Below, piece by piece: positions 42,628 to 51,102 of a DNA stretch of 64,000 bases; within the stretch, counting starts at the first letter, position 1, and each line of letters opens with the position of its first letter. The position numbers and the translations under genes were made by a program. The notes below the pieces were generated by a model, which was not told where the DNA came from, made no database searches, and was given only the letters and a program-made list of their open reading frames with translations. This stretch comes from Rugosimonospora acidiphila (lineage in GTDB: Bacteria; Actinomycetota; Actinomycetes; Mycobacteriales; Micromonosporaceae): positions 248,001 to 312,000 of the forward strand of contig NZ_BAABJQ010000001.1 of assembly GCF_039543385.1 (NCBI RefSeq). The letters run 5' to 3'.

Positions 42628-43805
42628 CCGGTGTCTTCGACACGCTCGTCGGCCAGGACGAGGCGGTGGCAACGCTGCGCCGGGCCGCGGCCGCCGCGGG
42701 TGCGGTGGTGCGCGGCGAGCCGACCCAGGGTATGACCCACGCCTGGATCTTCACCGGTCCGCCCGGCTCCGGCCGGTCGGTCGCGGCACGGGCCTTCGCG
42801 GCCGCGCTGCAATGCGCCGACCAGGGCTGCGGCGTCTGCCCGGCCTGCCACACCACGCTCACCGGGACCCATGCCGACGTGCGGTTCGTGGTGCCCGAGG
42901 GGCTGACCATCGGGGTCGGCGAGATGCGCGCGCTGGTGCTGCGCGCGGCCGGCGCGCCGAGCCAGGGCCGCTGGCAGGTGGTGCTGATCGAGGACGCCGA
43001 CCGGCTCACCGAGGCGGCCGGGAACGCGCTGCTCAAGGCGATCGAGGAGCCGCCGCCGCGCACCGTCTTCCTGCTCTGCACCCCCTCCACCCACCCGGAC
43101 GACGTCTCGGTGACCATCCGTTCCCGGTGCCGCGTGGTGACCCTGCGCCAGCCGTCGGCCGCCGCGGTCGCGTCGGTGCTCGTCGAGCGGGACGGCATCG
43201 ATCCGTCCGCCGCCGCGTGGGCCGCCGCCGCCGCGCAGGGACACGTGGGCCGGGCCCGCCGGCTGGCCAGGGACCCGCAGGCGCGGGAAATCCGGGACAA
43301 GGTGCTCGCGGTACCGCGCCGGCTCACCGGCGTCGGCGCGTGCTTCGACGCGGCGTCGTCGCTGATCGAGGCGGCCGAGGCGGAGGCCGCCGCGACGGTG
43401 TCCGAGGCGGACGCCAAGGAGCGCGCCGACCTGCAGATGGCGCTGGGTGCCGGCGGTACCGGCAAGGGAGCGGCGTCCGCCGCCCGGGGCATGACGGGCG
43501 CCATCCGGGAACTGGAGCGGCGACAGAAGTCGCGGGCCACCCGCACGCAACGCGACGCGCTGGACCGGGCGCTGGTGGACCTGGCCGGGTTCTACCGGGA
43601 TGTCCTGGTGGAGAAGCTGGCCGCGCCGGTCGCGCCGGTCCACGTGGACAGCGTCGAGGTCGCCGCGCAGGCCGCCGCGCGCTGGACGGCCGAGAGTGCG
43701 CTGCGCCGGCTGGAGGCCGTACTGGCCTGCCGGTCGGAGATCGAGCTCAACGTCAAGCCGCGGATCGCGGTGGAGGCGATGATGCTCGCCCTCTGGCGCG
43801 GCTGA
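42624..43805 (+). CDS. holB: DNA polymerase III subunit delta-prime
   Basis: A 393-residue clamp-loader subunit. The AAA+ domain starts MTGVFDTLVGQDEAV. The P-loop reads GPPGSGRSVAARAF, with Arg in place of the Walker lysine, as usual for delta-prime, which does not hydrolyse ATP. A zinc finger with four cysteines follows (QCADQGCGVCPACH), and the SRC motif appears in TIRSRCRVV. It is coupled to the kinase fusion by a GTGA overlap (42624). The C-terminal domain contains alanine-rich helices. It corresponds to Rv3644c, keeping the tmk-holB order found in many bacteria. A second ESX-type operon begins 100 bases downstream. Confidence 0.95.
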   Translation: MTGVFDTLVGQDEAVATLRRAAAAAGAVVRGEPTQGMTHAWIFTGPPGSGRSVAARAFAAALQCADQGCGVCPACHTTLTGTHADVRFVVPEGLTIGVGEMRALVLRAAGAPSQGRWQVVLIEDADRLTEAAGNALLKAIEEPPPRTVFLLCTPSTHPDDVSVTIRSRCRVVTLRQPSAAAVASVLVERDGIDPSAAAWAAAAAQGHVGRARRLARDPQAREIRDKVLAVPRRLTGVGACFDAASSLIEAAEAEAAATVSEADAKERADLQMALGAGGTGKGAASAARGMTGAIRELERRQKSRATRTQRDALDRALVDLAGFYRDVLVEKLAAPVAPVHVDSVEVAAQAAARWTAESALRRLEAVLACRSEIELNVKPRIAVEAMMLALWRG

Positions 43806-43824
43806 CCGGCCCCGTACCTCGCAC

Positions 43825-43840
43825 TTATCCACAGTCCACA
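43825..43840 (+). promoter_or_regulatory. TTATCCACAG element with adjacent TCCACA
   Basis: TTATCCACAG (43825-43834) is identical to the element at 7515 and is followed directly by TCCACA. It ends 62 bases before the YbaB-like start, again upstream of a type VII-type operon. Confidence 0.45.
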
Positions 43841-43858
43841 TCGACGGGCTTCCCTCCT

Positions 43859-43880
43859 CACCGTACGGTGCCGTACGGTG
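43859..43880 (+). promoter_or_regulatory. Perfect 10-base inverted repeat, candidate operator
   Basis: Arms CACCGTACGG (43859-43868) and CCGTACGGTG (43871-43880) flank TG, and each arm contains the palindrome CCGTACGG. It lies 22 bases before the ATG at 43903, overlapping where a minus-10 would be (TACGGT boxes at 43864 and 43874). A DNA-binding dimer could repress here. Confidence 0.45.
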
Positions 43881-43902
43881 ACCATCCGGGAGGGGGAGGC
43901 TC

Positions 43903-44241
43903 ATGGCGCGCGAGATCGACGAGCAATTCATCGAGGAAGCCATCGAGCGCTATCAGCGTCTCGATGCCCGGCTCGCCGAGTTCGACAAGGCGCTGCACAC
44001 CGTGGAGGTCACGGTCAGCTCGCCGGACGGCATGGTCGAGGTGGTGGTGGCCGCCGACGGCGCCATCCGCGATGTGACCGTCATCGGCGACCTCACCGGC
44101 CGCACCAACGCCGAGCTGTCCCGCTCGATCCGGCAGGCGGTGGCCGCCGCGTCCGACGCCGCCGCCTGGGCCCGCACCACGCTGCACGCCGAGACGTTCA
44201 CCGATTACCGCCCGCTGGGGAGGGTCGATGGAGATCGATGA
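43903..44241 (+). CDS. YbaB/EbfC-family protein
   Basis: A 112-residue protein with the YbaB/EbfC fold: an N-terminal helix (EEAIERYQRLDARLAEFDKAL), a beta hairpin (TVEVTVSSPDGMVEVVVAAD) and a C-terminal helix. EspL of M. tuberculosis ESX-1 is a member of this superfamily, and similar small genes precede secreted type VII targets in actinobacteria, so a chaperone role is likely; nucleoid binding is the alternative. The ATG at 43903 follows GGAGGGGGAGG. It overlaps the next gene by 14 bases. Confidence 0.8.
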   Translation: MAREIDEQFIEEAIERYQRLDARLAEFDKALHTVEVTVSSPDGMVEVVVAADGAIRDVTVIGDLTGRTNAELSRSIRQAVAAASDAAAWARTTLHAETFTDYRPLGRVDGDR

Positions 44242-44536
44242 GCTTGCGGGCCGGGTCGGCTCGCTGAGCGAGGAGGTGTCCGCCGCCGCGACCCGGCTTG
44301 GGCGGGTCGACCCGGGGCCGACGACGTTCGGCGGCGACGGCCCGGGCGGCCTCGGCGAACTCGGCCGGACCATGCACGCCCGGTGGGGTGCCGCGCTCGC
44401 GGCGCGGGAGCGGGAGGCGGCGGCCGCCGGTGCCAGGCTGACCGACCTGGCCGGGGCGCTGCGGTCCGCGGCCGGGGGCTATCGGGCCGTAGAGGACGAG
44501 GCGCATCGCCGCCACCAGGGCGTCGGAGGCACCTGA
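44228..44536 (+). CDS. EspC-like type VII secretion target
   Basis: A 102-residue helical hairpin. The first helix is VGSLSEEVSAAATRLGR. The central turn has FGGDGPGGLGELG, and the second helix starts at RWGAALAAREREA, with AGGYRAVEDEAHRR at the end. The Y-R-A-V-E pattern is a YxxxE export signal. This is the layout of the EspC/DUF2580 family of type VII targets. It overlaps the YbaB-like gene by 14 bases and the next gene by one base (TGATG), so the three are one tightly coupled unit. No ESX channel gene is nearby. Confidence 0.75.
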   Translation: MEIDELAGRVGSLSEEVSAAATRLGRVDPGPTTFGGDGPGGLGELGRTMHARWGAALAAREREAAAAGARLTDLAGALRSAAGGYRAVEDEAHRRHQGVGGT

Positions 44537-45294
44537 TGGACCTCCTCGACCGCACCTACCCGTCCGCCCGCGACCTGCTCGATCGGGTCGACGCGACACT
44601 GCTCGCCGGTGGGGTGCCGCCGGGGCATCCGATCCTCGCGCTGCTGCGCAGGCTCGGCGCGCTGCCCGGCGACGTCGCCGCGCACCTGGCCGAGGTGGCC
44701 CCCGGCCCGCTGATTGCCGCTGGCGATCCACTGGGACGGCAGGCCGACGGGTATGAGGCGGCGCAGGCGTCGGTGCCGATGCCGGCCGCATGGCGCGGCC
44801 CTGCGGCGGAGGGCTACGCGGCGCAATGGTCGACCCTGTCGGGATATCTCGCCGGGGACCCGGCGAGCATGGCGGGACGGCTGCGCGCGACCGCGTCCTA
44901 CCTCGACGACCTGGTCGCCTGGCTGGTCCGTGGCCGCAGGGCGTTGGCCGGGACGCTGGCCGAGTGCCTGGGCTCGGCCGAGGCGGCCACCCTGCGTGCC
45001 TCGGCCCGCAGCGCGGTCGGTGGCGTCGTCGGCGGTGCGCTCTCGGGTGGTGCGCTCGCGGGCGGTGCGGTCTCCGGTGGTCCCGCCGGGGGCGGGTTCG
45101 CACCCGCCGGCACGTCCCGGGACGCGGTCACGGCAGCCGCCGACCTCGGCGCGCACGTCCTGGGCACCGCCGCCGAGATCCTGCACGACGGCCAACGGGT
45201 CGTGGACGCCTGGGTGGGCCGGCTCGATGCCCTGCCCTACCCCTCGTCCCCGACCGTCGCGATCGGCACCGGGGGTCACCTGGAACTGGGCTGA
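44536..45294 (+). CDS. WXG-motif helical protein, probable type VII-linked effector
   Basis: A 252-residue protein. A helical half carries AAWRGPAAEGYAAQW (W-R-G turn) near residue 80, followed by ATASYLDDLVAWLVRGRRAL, a WXG100-like hairpin. Then comes a short Gly/Ala/Ser hinge (GGVVGGALSGGALAGGAVSG, residues about 157-195) and a C-terminal helix. No signal peptide. The Gly-rich hinge is hydrophobic enough to mimic a membrane segment. It is the third gene of the YbaB/EspC-like trio, begun at the ATG in TGATG. Function unknown; the context suggests a type VII substrate. Confidence 0.7.
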   Translation: MDLLDRTYPSARDLLDRVDATLLAGGVPPGHPILALLRRLGALPGDVAAHLAEVAPGPLIAAGDPLGRQADGYEAAQASVPMPAAWRGPAAEGYAAQWSTLSGYLAGDPASMAGRLRATASYLDDLVAWLVRGRRALAGTLAECLGSAEAATLRASARSAVGGVVGGALSGGALAGGAVSGGPAGGGFAPAGTSRDAVTAAADLGAHVLGTAAEILHDGQRVVDAWVGRLDALPYPSSPTVAIGTGGHLELG

Positions 45295-45360
45295 ATCTCC
45301 GCCCGGTTGTTCACGAAAGCGGCCGGTCTCCGGCGCCCCGAACGGGGATAAGGTGGCTCA

Positions 45361-46191
45361 ATGGGAATGCTGTGTGCGGTCAGCTTCAACCGGTACGGCC
45401 GGCTGTATTACCTCAACCCCGGTGAGCTGTCGATCGGCGTGGGCGACAAGGTGCTGGTCCCCACCGACGACGGAGCCGAGGTCGCCGAGTGCGTCTGGGC
45501 GCCACAGTGGGTCTCCGAGGACACCGACGGCTTCCCCAGACTGGTCGGTCTCGCCGGCGAGGACGACCTGCGCCGCGACGAGTTGATGCGCAAGCGCAAG
45601 GCGGAGGCCAAGACGGCGGCCAAGAAGCTGATCCGCGAGCACGAGCTGCCGATGAAGGTAGTGGCCGTCGACCACGTGCTGGAGAGCGCGACGGGCTCCG
45701 GCGGCCGGACCACTATCTACTTCACCGCACCGCACCGGGTCGACTTCCGGTCCCTGGTCCGCGACCTGGGTGCCACCCTGCACTGCCGGGTGGAGCTGCG
45801 CCAGCTCTCCGCCCGCGACTCGGCGCGGGTGCAGGGCGGGATCGGGTCGTGTGGGCGCGACCTGTGCTGCGCCACCTTCCTCACCGACTTCGAGCCGGTC
45901 ACCATCCGGATGGCCAAGGATCAGGATCTGCCGCTGAACCCGTTGCGCATCTCGGGGGCCTGCGGCCGGCTCATGTGTTGCCTCAAATACGAACACCCGC
46001 TGTACCAGAGCTTCCAGGCCTCGGCGCCGTCGGTGGGTGCCCGGGTGTCCACACCGGACGGTGACGGACGCGTCGTGGGACACAGTGTGCCGCGCGACTC
46101 CGTGGTGGTCCGGCTGGACACGGACGGCTCGCGCTGCATGTGCAGCCGGGCCTCGGTGTGCGGGCCCCGCCAGGCCTACGAGAGCCGGTGA
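45361..46191 (+). CDS. PSP1-domain (RicT/YaaT-like) protein
   Basis: A 276-residue cytoplasmic protein with the PSP1 C-terminal domain (residues about 60-145). Paired cysteines GIGSCGRDLCCATF and GACGRLMCCLKYEH (near residues 163 and 203) match the cysteine sets that ligate iron-sulfur clusters in RicT of Bacillus. The ATG at 45361 is preceded by TAAGGT, seven bases away, so a leaderless transcript is possible. It sits after the type VII-like trio and is convergent with the phosphoesterase; in other bacteria it lies near holB, as here. Its role in RNA maturation is known in Bacillus, not tested in this group. Confidence 0.9.
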   Translation: MGMLCAVSFNRYGRLYYLNPGELSIGVGDKVLVPTDDGAEVAECVWAPQWVSEDTDGFPRLVGLAGEDDLRRDELMRKRKAEAKTAAKKLIREHELPMKVVAVDHVLESATGSGGRTTIYFTAPHRVDFRSLVRDLGATLHCRVELRQLSARDSARVQGGIGSCGRDLCCATFLTDFEPVTIRMAKDQDLPLNPLRISGACGRLMCCLKYEHPLYQSFQASAPSVGARVSTPDGDGRVVGHSVPRDSVVVRLDTDGSRCMCSRASVCGPRQAYESR

Positions 46192-46198
46192 GTCGCGG

Positions 46199-47893
46199 CT
46201 ACTCGATGCGCAACGGCGGCTCGATGAGCCGTACCTCGATCGGCTTCTCCGGCACGATCCAGGGGCTGGTCTCGGCCGCCTCGGGGTCGACCCGCCAGCG
46301 GCGGCTGACCCGGTCGACCGCCACCGGGTAGATCGTCAACGAGCCGTCCCGGTCGAACCGCAGTCGCAGGAAGCTCTTTGAATCCACAATGGACTGTCCG
46401 GCGAACAGCTCGTTGAGGTTCACCCGGGCCATGCTGGCCACCAGCAGGTACAGGCAGAAGACCTCGGTGCCGACCAGCCCGGACACCGGCAGGTAGATGA
46501 CCAGCGCGGCGACCACGGGCAGCGGCCAGACCCAGTGCCCGAAGGGCAGGGCCAGCCAGGCCCAGGCTCCGAGAACCCCGAGCCCGGCGTGGACAAGCCC
46601 GTGCCCGATGCCTAACAGCCAGTGCTTCGGGCGCTTGCCGCCCTTGGGCGGCATCGCGAAGAAGGCGGCCCCGGCCACCATTACCAGGCCCATGAGCACG
46701 ACCGGGATGGTGAACAGGCGCTGCAACGTACCCGCCGGGTGGCTCATCAGCTCGACGATGGCCATCCCGTACAGGGTGTGCACGGCACCCAGCAGGCCGG
46801 CGAAGCTGAGGTTGTTCGCCAGGACCCGGGTGAAGACCCCGCTGGCGTAGCGGCGCGACCCCGCCTTGCTCGGGAACGTGGTGGCCAGCGTGTACGGCTT
46901 GATCGTGCTCTGCCGGCGCGACCTGCTGGCCGGCGGCGGTACCTCGATCTGTTCGGGCAGCTTGTGCGTCGGGTACAGGTACGCGCCGCCGCCACCGCAG
47001 GTGACCAGTTGACGGTCGGGCCCCTGGTACCGGGCGTAGTGGTGCAGGTCCCCGGAGAGCATCAGCTTCACCTGCGCGCCGGTCGGTCCGACCACGGTGC
47101 GGATGAAGTAGTCGATGGCGTCGTAGGCGCCCTGGTCGTCGACCGACTCGACCCAGCCGGGGGTCGGCGAGCACAGGATCACCCTGTCGTCGGGCCCCAG
47201 CCGTGCGGCGACGTCCCGGAAGTAGCGCAGCTGCGGATCGTCGAGGTAGGTGCCGAACTGCGTGTCGATGGCCAGCAGCCACCAGCGGTGCGGCAGCGAG
47301 ATGGCGAAGTACGACCGGGCTTGCGCGTTGACCCATCCGCCGATGCTGTCCGCCTCGTTCTTGGCGAACAACCGCAGGAAGGCGGTGAGCCCGTCGTACC
47401 AGTCGTGGTTGCCGGGCAGCGCGTACAGCTGCGGCTGGTCCGCGCCGTAGGCGCAGGGCAGGGCGGCCTTGTACGGCCCCTTGGTGCGGTCCTCATACGC
47501 CCCGGTGCTGGCCGTCGGGTATACCTCGTCGCCGCCCATCATGAGGACCTTGCCGCGCGGCAGCTCGTGCCCGTCGACGGTCAGGCTCGGCTGAGCGAGC
47601 AGATAGGCGATCGTGTACGTGGGGTCGAAGCCGTCACCGAGGTCGGCCACGTAGTCGAACCACAGCTCGTCGCGGTCGGCTCCCTCGTCGTAGATCCTGG
47701 CCGGCAGCGTGTTCTGCAGTTCGCGCTTGTCGAGGTACGCGCCGAAGAGTTGGGAGAGGATGACCCGCAGCGCGGTGCCCGAGAGCTGTACCGGTTGCAA
47801 CCAACCGACCGGGGGTCGCGGCCGGAAGCCGAGTTCCTTCGGATCGAGCGTGCGCGGCCGGGATTCGGTGACGGGCTGCTCGTCGAGGGTCAT
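46199..47893 (-). CDS. Membrane metallophosphoesterase
   Basis: A 564-residue protein with a calcineurin-like metallophosphoesterase domain (about residues 95-320). Metal-site motifs are GGDEVYPTAS, LPGNHDWYDG and LSGDLHHYARY. A C-terminal half with about five hydrophobic helices (for example IPVVLMGLVMVAGAAFFAMP) is followed by a soluble tail. This is a type of uncharacterised actinobacterial phosphoesterase with a membrane anchor. ATG at 47893 has no strong ribosome binding site. It is convergent with the PSP1 gene, seven bases apart. Substrate unknown. Confidence 0.85.
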   Translation of the reverse strand: MTLDEQPVTESRPRTLDPKELGFRPRPPVGWLQPVQLSGTALRVILSQLFGAYLDKRELQNTLPARIYDEGADRDELWFDYVADLGDGFDPTYTIAYLLAQPSLTVDGHELPRGKVLMMGGDEVYPTASTGAYEDRTKGPYKAALPCAYGADQPQLYALPGNHDWYDGLTAFLRLFAKNEADSIGGWVNAQARSYFAISLPHRWWLLAIDTQFGTYLDDPQLRYFRDVAARLGPDDRVILCSPTPGWVESVDDQGAYDAIDYFIRTVVGPTGAQVKLMLSGDLHHYARYQGPDRQLVTCGGGGAYLYPTHKLPEQIEVPPPASRSRRQSTIKPYTLATTFPSKAGSRRYASGVFTRVLANNLSFAGLLGAVHTLYGMAIVELMSHPAGTLQRLFTIPVVLMGLVMVAGAAFFAMPPKGGKRPKHWLLGIGHGLVHAGLGVLGAWAWLALPFGHWVWPLPVVAALVIYLPVSGLVGTEVFCLYLLVASMARVNLNELFAGQSIVDSKSFLRLRFDRDGSLTIYPVAVDRVSRRWRVDPEAAETSPWIVPEKPIEVRLIEPPLRIE

Positions 47894-48109
47894 GCGTTCG
47901 CAGGGTAACCAATGGTCGCCAGACCGGGTAGCGCCGCGAGTACCCGTGCGGGTGGCCCGATCGCCGCAACGACCAGCGGAATCGCGGGTCGGAGGAGGGT
48001 TCGCGGGCAAGATCGTAACGGTTTGGGAACGCCCTCGCGCCGACGGAATGATCTCGTCGATACCGGGTGGGCCCGGGGCGGGGAGGTCAAGTAGACTCTA
48101 CGGGTCTAC

Positions 48110-48185
48110 GCCGCCTTAGCTCAGTCGGTAGAGCACATTACTCGTAATAATGAGGTCGTCGGTTCGATTCCGACAGGCGGCTCCA
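48110..48185 (+). tRNA. tRNA-Thr (CGT anticodon)
   Basis: A full cloverleaf can be drawn. Acceptor arms are GCCGCCT and AGGCGGC, the D-arm GCTC...GAGC, the anticodon stem CATTA/TAATG around loop CTCGTAA, so the anticodon is CGT and reads ACG. The T-arm is GTCGG-TTCGATT-CCGAC. The 3' CCA is encoded (48183-48185). It is single, with no tRNA or rRNA neighbours. Confidence 0.97.
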
Positions 48186-48508
48186 AGCACCTTGGCCAGG
48201 GAAAATCGCCGAGGACAGCCGGACGACGGCGCGCTCGCGCGCCGGTCGTGGGCGCGGGTCGACGGGGTGCCCCAGGCGCCCTCCAGCACCTCGACCGTGA
48301 GGTGCGACGCGTCGGGGTAACCGGTCACGGCATATCGCGCGCTCTCGCTCGTGCAGAGTGTGCTACCGACCTTTCGATCCTCCCGCCAGGCCTCGACGCG
48401 GATCAGTCGGGGTCGGTCAGCGTCGCCGGTCGCTTGGCCGATCTGGTCGAGGATCGGCCCGATCCGCTCGACCTCGAGTCCCGAGCGAGGGTTCACGAAC
48501 TGCCGCAT
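48116..48508 (-). CDS. Hypothetical small protein reading through the tRNA antisense
   Basis: The first 95 codons of this 130-codon frame have the codon bias of a real gene (MRQFVNPRSGLEVERIGP and ASHLTVEVLEGAWG). The last 35 codons run through the antisense of the tRNA and end within it, a pattern often spurious. An AGGA lies just before the ATG at 48508. It may be a genuine small gene whose original 3' end was replaced. Not recognised. Confidence 0.3.
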   Translation of the reverse strand: MRQFVNPRSGLEVERIGPILDQIGQATGDADRPRLIRVEAWREDRKVGSTLCTSESARYAVTGYPDASHLTVEVLEGAWGTPSTRAHDRRASAPSSGCPRRFSLAKVLGAACRNRTDDLIITSNVLYRLS

Positions 48509-48741
48509 CGTCCTGGCCGCCTTCCTGCGAGGTACGCGGTCGGAACGTACCTACTACGAGGCCCGGTGCTGCCCCGATACCGAAGTTCCCGCTGCGATCG
48601 GTGCCTATGTATAGATAGATATCATGATGCGCCCGACTCGCCCGGTACCGTCGACGGGTTCCCCGAGCCTTGCCGGTGGCCATATGCTCGCAGCGCGCGG
48701 ACGCGTGCAAGTTGCCATATGGGAAACCGGGGGAGGCTGCG
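48186..48741. other. Region between the tRNA and the GGDEF-EAL gene
   Basis: No well-supported gene besides the doubtful minus-strand frame to 48508. Bases 48600-48635 are AT-rich (TATGTATAGATAGATATCATG) and look like a promoter or former insertion junction. The 3' side has CATATG twice (48681 and 48716) before the GGGGGAGG ribosome binding site. Confidence 0.4.
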
Positions 48742-51003
48742 ATGGCACGCATCGGATCCGGCCTCGTAGCCGGATCCGGCCGGGACCGCTTCGTTGACGC
48801 CTGGACGCGAGCCGTCGCCGGGACCAGCTATGTCCCGATCGGCCCGGCCGAGCTGAACCATTTGCTGTGCGGGCTCACCGACCAGCTGTTCGCCGCCCTG
48901 TCCGGCCGCCCGTTCTCTCCCGATCCCGCGCGGCAGGTCGGCGCGGCGCTGGTCAGCGCCCACTTCCTGAACCCCGAGGCGCTCAGCCGGACCGTCGCGC
49001 TGCTCGGCACCCACCTGGCCGACTGCGCGGGCGCCGCCGGCGCGACCCCCACCGTGCTGGCCAGCGCGGATGAGACCCGCCCCCCGCCTGGCGTTGATGA
49101 CCAGGGCGCGGATGGCGAGGGCGCGGCCGGTGCCGCTGACCGGATCGCCGGCCTGCAGGGCGCGCTGGCCAGCGGGTACAGCTGGGCGCTGCGCAGGCGC
49201 ACCCTCGACGACCAGGAACGGGCCTGGGAGGCGTTGACCTCCGCCCAGGCGCAGGCCGAGGCCCGATTCCGGGCGGTGTTCGCCAGCACCGCGATCGGGA
49301 TCGGCATCGCCGACGTGAGCGGCCGGATCCTGGAGGCGAACCAGGCGCTGGCCGACCTGCTCGGGTATTCGATCGACGAACTGCGCCGACTGACCGTCCG
49401 GGACCTGTCGCACCCCGACGACGAGCCGGCCAGCTGGAACGGTCATCAGCAGGTGATCGGCGGCGAGGTCGAGTTCCTGCGCCGCAACCGGCGGTACCGG
49501 CGCCGCGACGGCGGCACGGTCTACACCGAGATGACCCTGTCGCTGCTGCGCGACCGCGACGGGCAGCCGCGGTACGCGGTAGCGATGATCCAGGACGTCA
49601 CCGACCGGCAGCGGCTGCATGCCCGGCTGCGCCACGAGGCCCGGCACGACCCGCTCACCGGGCTGCCCAACCGCAGGCTGTTCCTGGAGCGGTTGAACGA
49701 GCTGTTCGACGGCGCGGACCCCGAGCGCAGGATCGGGCTGTGTTACCTGGACCTCGACGAGTTCAAGGTGGTGAACGACACGCTGGGCCACGACCTCGGC
49801 GACCGGCTGCTCGCGGCGATCGCCGGGCGGCTGGAGGCCGAGGTGTCCCGCCTCGGGCACCTCGTCGCCCGCATCGGTGGCGACGAGTTCGTGGTGCTCA
49901 TCCCGGACTCCACCGGCACCGAACAGGTGGTCGCGGTGGCCCGCGGCGTACTCCGGGCACTGGAGGAGCCGATCCGCGTCGGCGACCAGGAGCTCAACGT
50001 CGGCGCGAGCGTGGGCGTGGTGGAGCGGGCGGTGGGCGCCAGCGACGTCGAGGACATGATGAAGGCCGCCGACACCACCCTGTTCTGGGCGAAGTCGGCG
50101 GGCGGGCGGCGCTGGGCACTGTTCGACGCGGACCGGCACGCGCGGGAGGTCACCCGGTACACGCTGTCCACGACCATGCCGGCGGCGCTGACCCGGGGCG
50201 AGTTCGTCGTCGAGTACCAGCCCCTGTTCCGGCTGTCCGACCAGGCACTGGTGGGCGTGGAGGCGCTGGTCCGCTGGAACCATCCGGCCTTCGGCCGGCT
50301 GCTGCCCGACCAGTTCATCGAGGTCGCCGAGGCGAGCGGGCTGATCGTGCCGCTCGGGCGCTGGGTGCTGGCCGAGGCGTGCCGGCAGGCCCGGCGGTGG
50401 CAGACCGACCGTGGGCGGGACCTCGTGGTCAGCGTCAACCTGGCGGTACGGCAGATGCACCAACCGGATCTCGCCGGCACGGTTCGGGAGGTGCTCGCGG
50501 AGACCGGGCTCGAGTCCCGCCTGCTCCAGCTCGAGCTGACCGAGAGCGCGGTGATGGAGACCGCCGGCGAGCCCATGCGGGTGCTCGGCGCACTGGCCGC
50601 GATGGGCATCCGGATCGCCATCGACGACTTCGGCACCGGGTACTCGAACTTCGCCTACCTGTGCGACCTGCCGGTGCACACGCTCAAGCTGGCGGCGCGG
50701 TTCGTCGAGGGGCTGGGCGAGCGACCGGCCGATCCGGCCCGGGACCGGATAGTGGCGGCCCTGGTCGGGCTGGCGCACGGGCTCGGGCTGTCCGCGACCG
50801 CCGAGGGCGTGGAGACCGTGGAGCAGGCCGCCCGGCTGCGCGAGCTGGGCTGCGACTGCGGGCAGGGCTGGCTGTTCGGCCGGCCGGTACCCCCGGACGA
50901 GATCGACCGGATGCTTCGGGTCGGTGTTCCGGTCGCGGACGCGGCCCAGCACCCGGCCGCCGGCCTCCGGGGTGCGCACGAATCGACCGTCGCCGCGCCC
51001 TGA
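48742..51003 (+). CDS. PAS-GGDEF-EAL cyclic-di-GMP turnover protein
   Basis: A 753-residue cytoplasmic protein. After an N-terminal helical region (1-165) comes a PAS domain (about 175-290; VFASTAIGIGIADVSGRILE). A diguanylate cyclase domain (about 300-465) has an intact RIGGDEFVVL active site, and an EAL phosphodiesterase domain (about 480-725) has VEALVRWNHP, ELTES, DDFGTGYSN and EGVET. Both active sites look complete, so it could make or break c-di-GMP with PAS input. ATG at 48742 follows GGGGGAGG. No membrane segment is present. It stands alone after the tRNA. Confidence 0.95.
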   Translation: MARIGSGLVAGSGRDRFVDAWTRAVAGTSYVPIGPAELNHLLCGLTDQLFAALSGRPFSPDPARQVGAALVSAHFLNPEALSRTVALLGTHLADCAGAAGATPTVLASADETRPPPGVDDQGADGEGAAGAADRIAGLQGALASGYSWALRRRTLDDQERAWEALTSAQAQAEARFRAVFASTAIGIGIADVSGRILEANQALADLLGYSIDELRRLTVRDLSHPDDEPASWNGHQQVIGGEVEFLRRNRRYRRRDGGTVYTEMTLSLLRDRDGQPRYAVAMIQDVTDRQRLHARLRHEARHDPLTGLPNRRLFLERLNELFDGADPERRIGLCYLDLDEFKVVNDTLGHDLGDRLLAAIAGRLEAEVSRLGHLVARIGGDEFVVLIPDSTGTEQVVAVARGVLRALEEPIRVGDQELNVGASVGVVERAVGASDVEDMMKAADTTLFWAKSAGGRRWALFDADRHAREVTRYTLSTTMPAALTRGEFVVEYQPLFRLSDQALVGVEALVRWNHPAFGRLLPDQFIEVAEASGLIVPLGRWVLAEACRQARRWQTDRGRDLVVSVNLAVRQMHQPDLAGTVREVLAETGLESRLLQLELTESAVMETAGEPMRVLGALAAMGIRIAIDDFGTGYSNFAYLCDLPVHTLKLAARFVEGLGERPADPARDRIVAALVGLAHGLGLSATAEGVETVEQAARLRELGCDCGQGWLFGRPVPPDEIDRMLRVGVPVADAAQHPAAGLRGAHESTVAAP

Positions 51004-51102
51004 ACGGCCCCGCTCGGGCGAATTGGGCGAAAACGGCATCTACACCCCAAATGCGTCTAAAGTCGACTCGTAGCCATCGGGCGATCCAGGGGGTGGGGCG
51101 CC

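Noticed and set aside
48248..48769. A plus-strand 173-codon frame between the tRNA and the GGDEF-EAL gene
   Set aside because: It has no ribosome binding site, many Cys/Arg/His and runs past the start of the GGDEF-EAL gene, so it is most likely non-coding.
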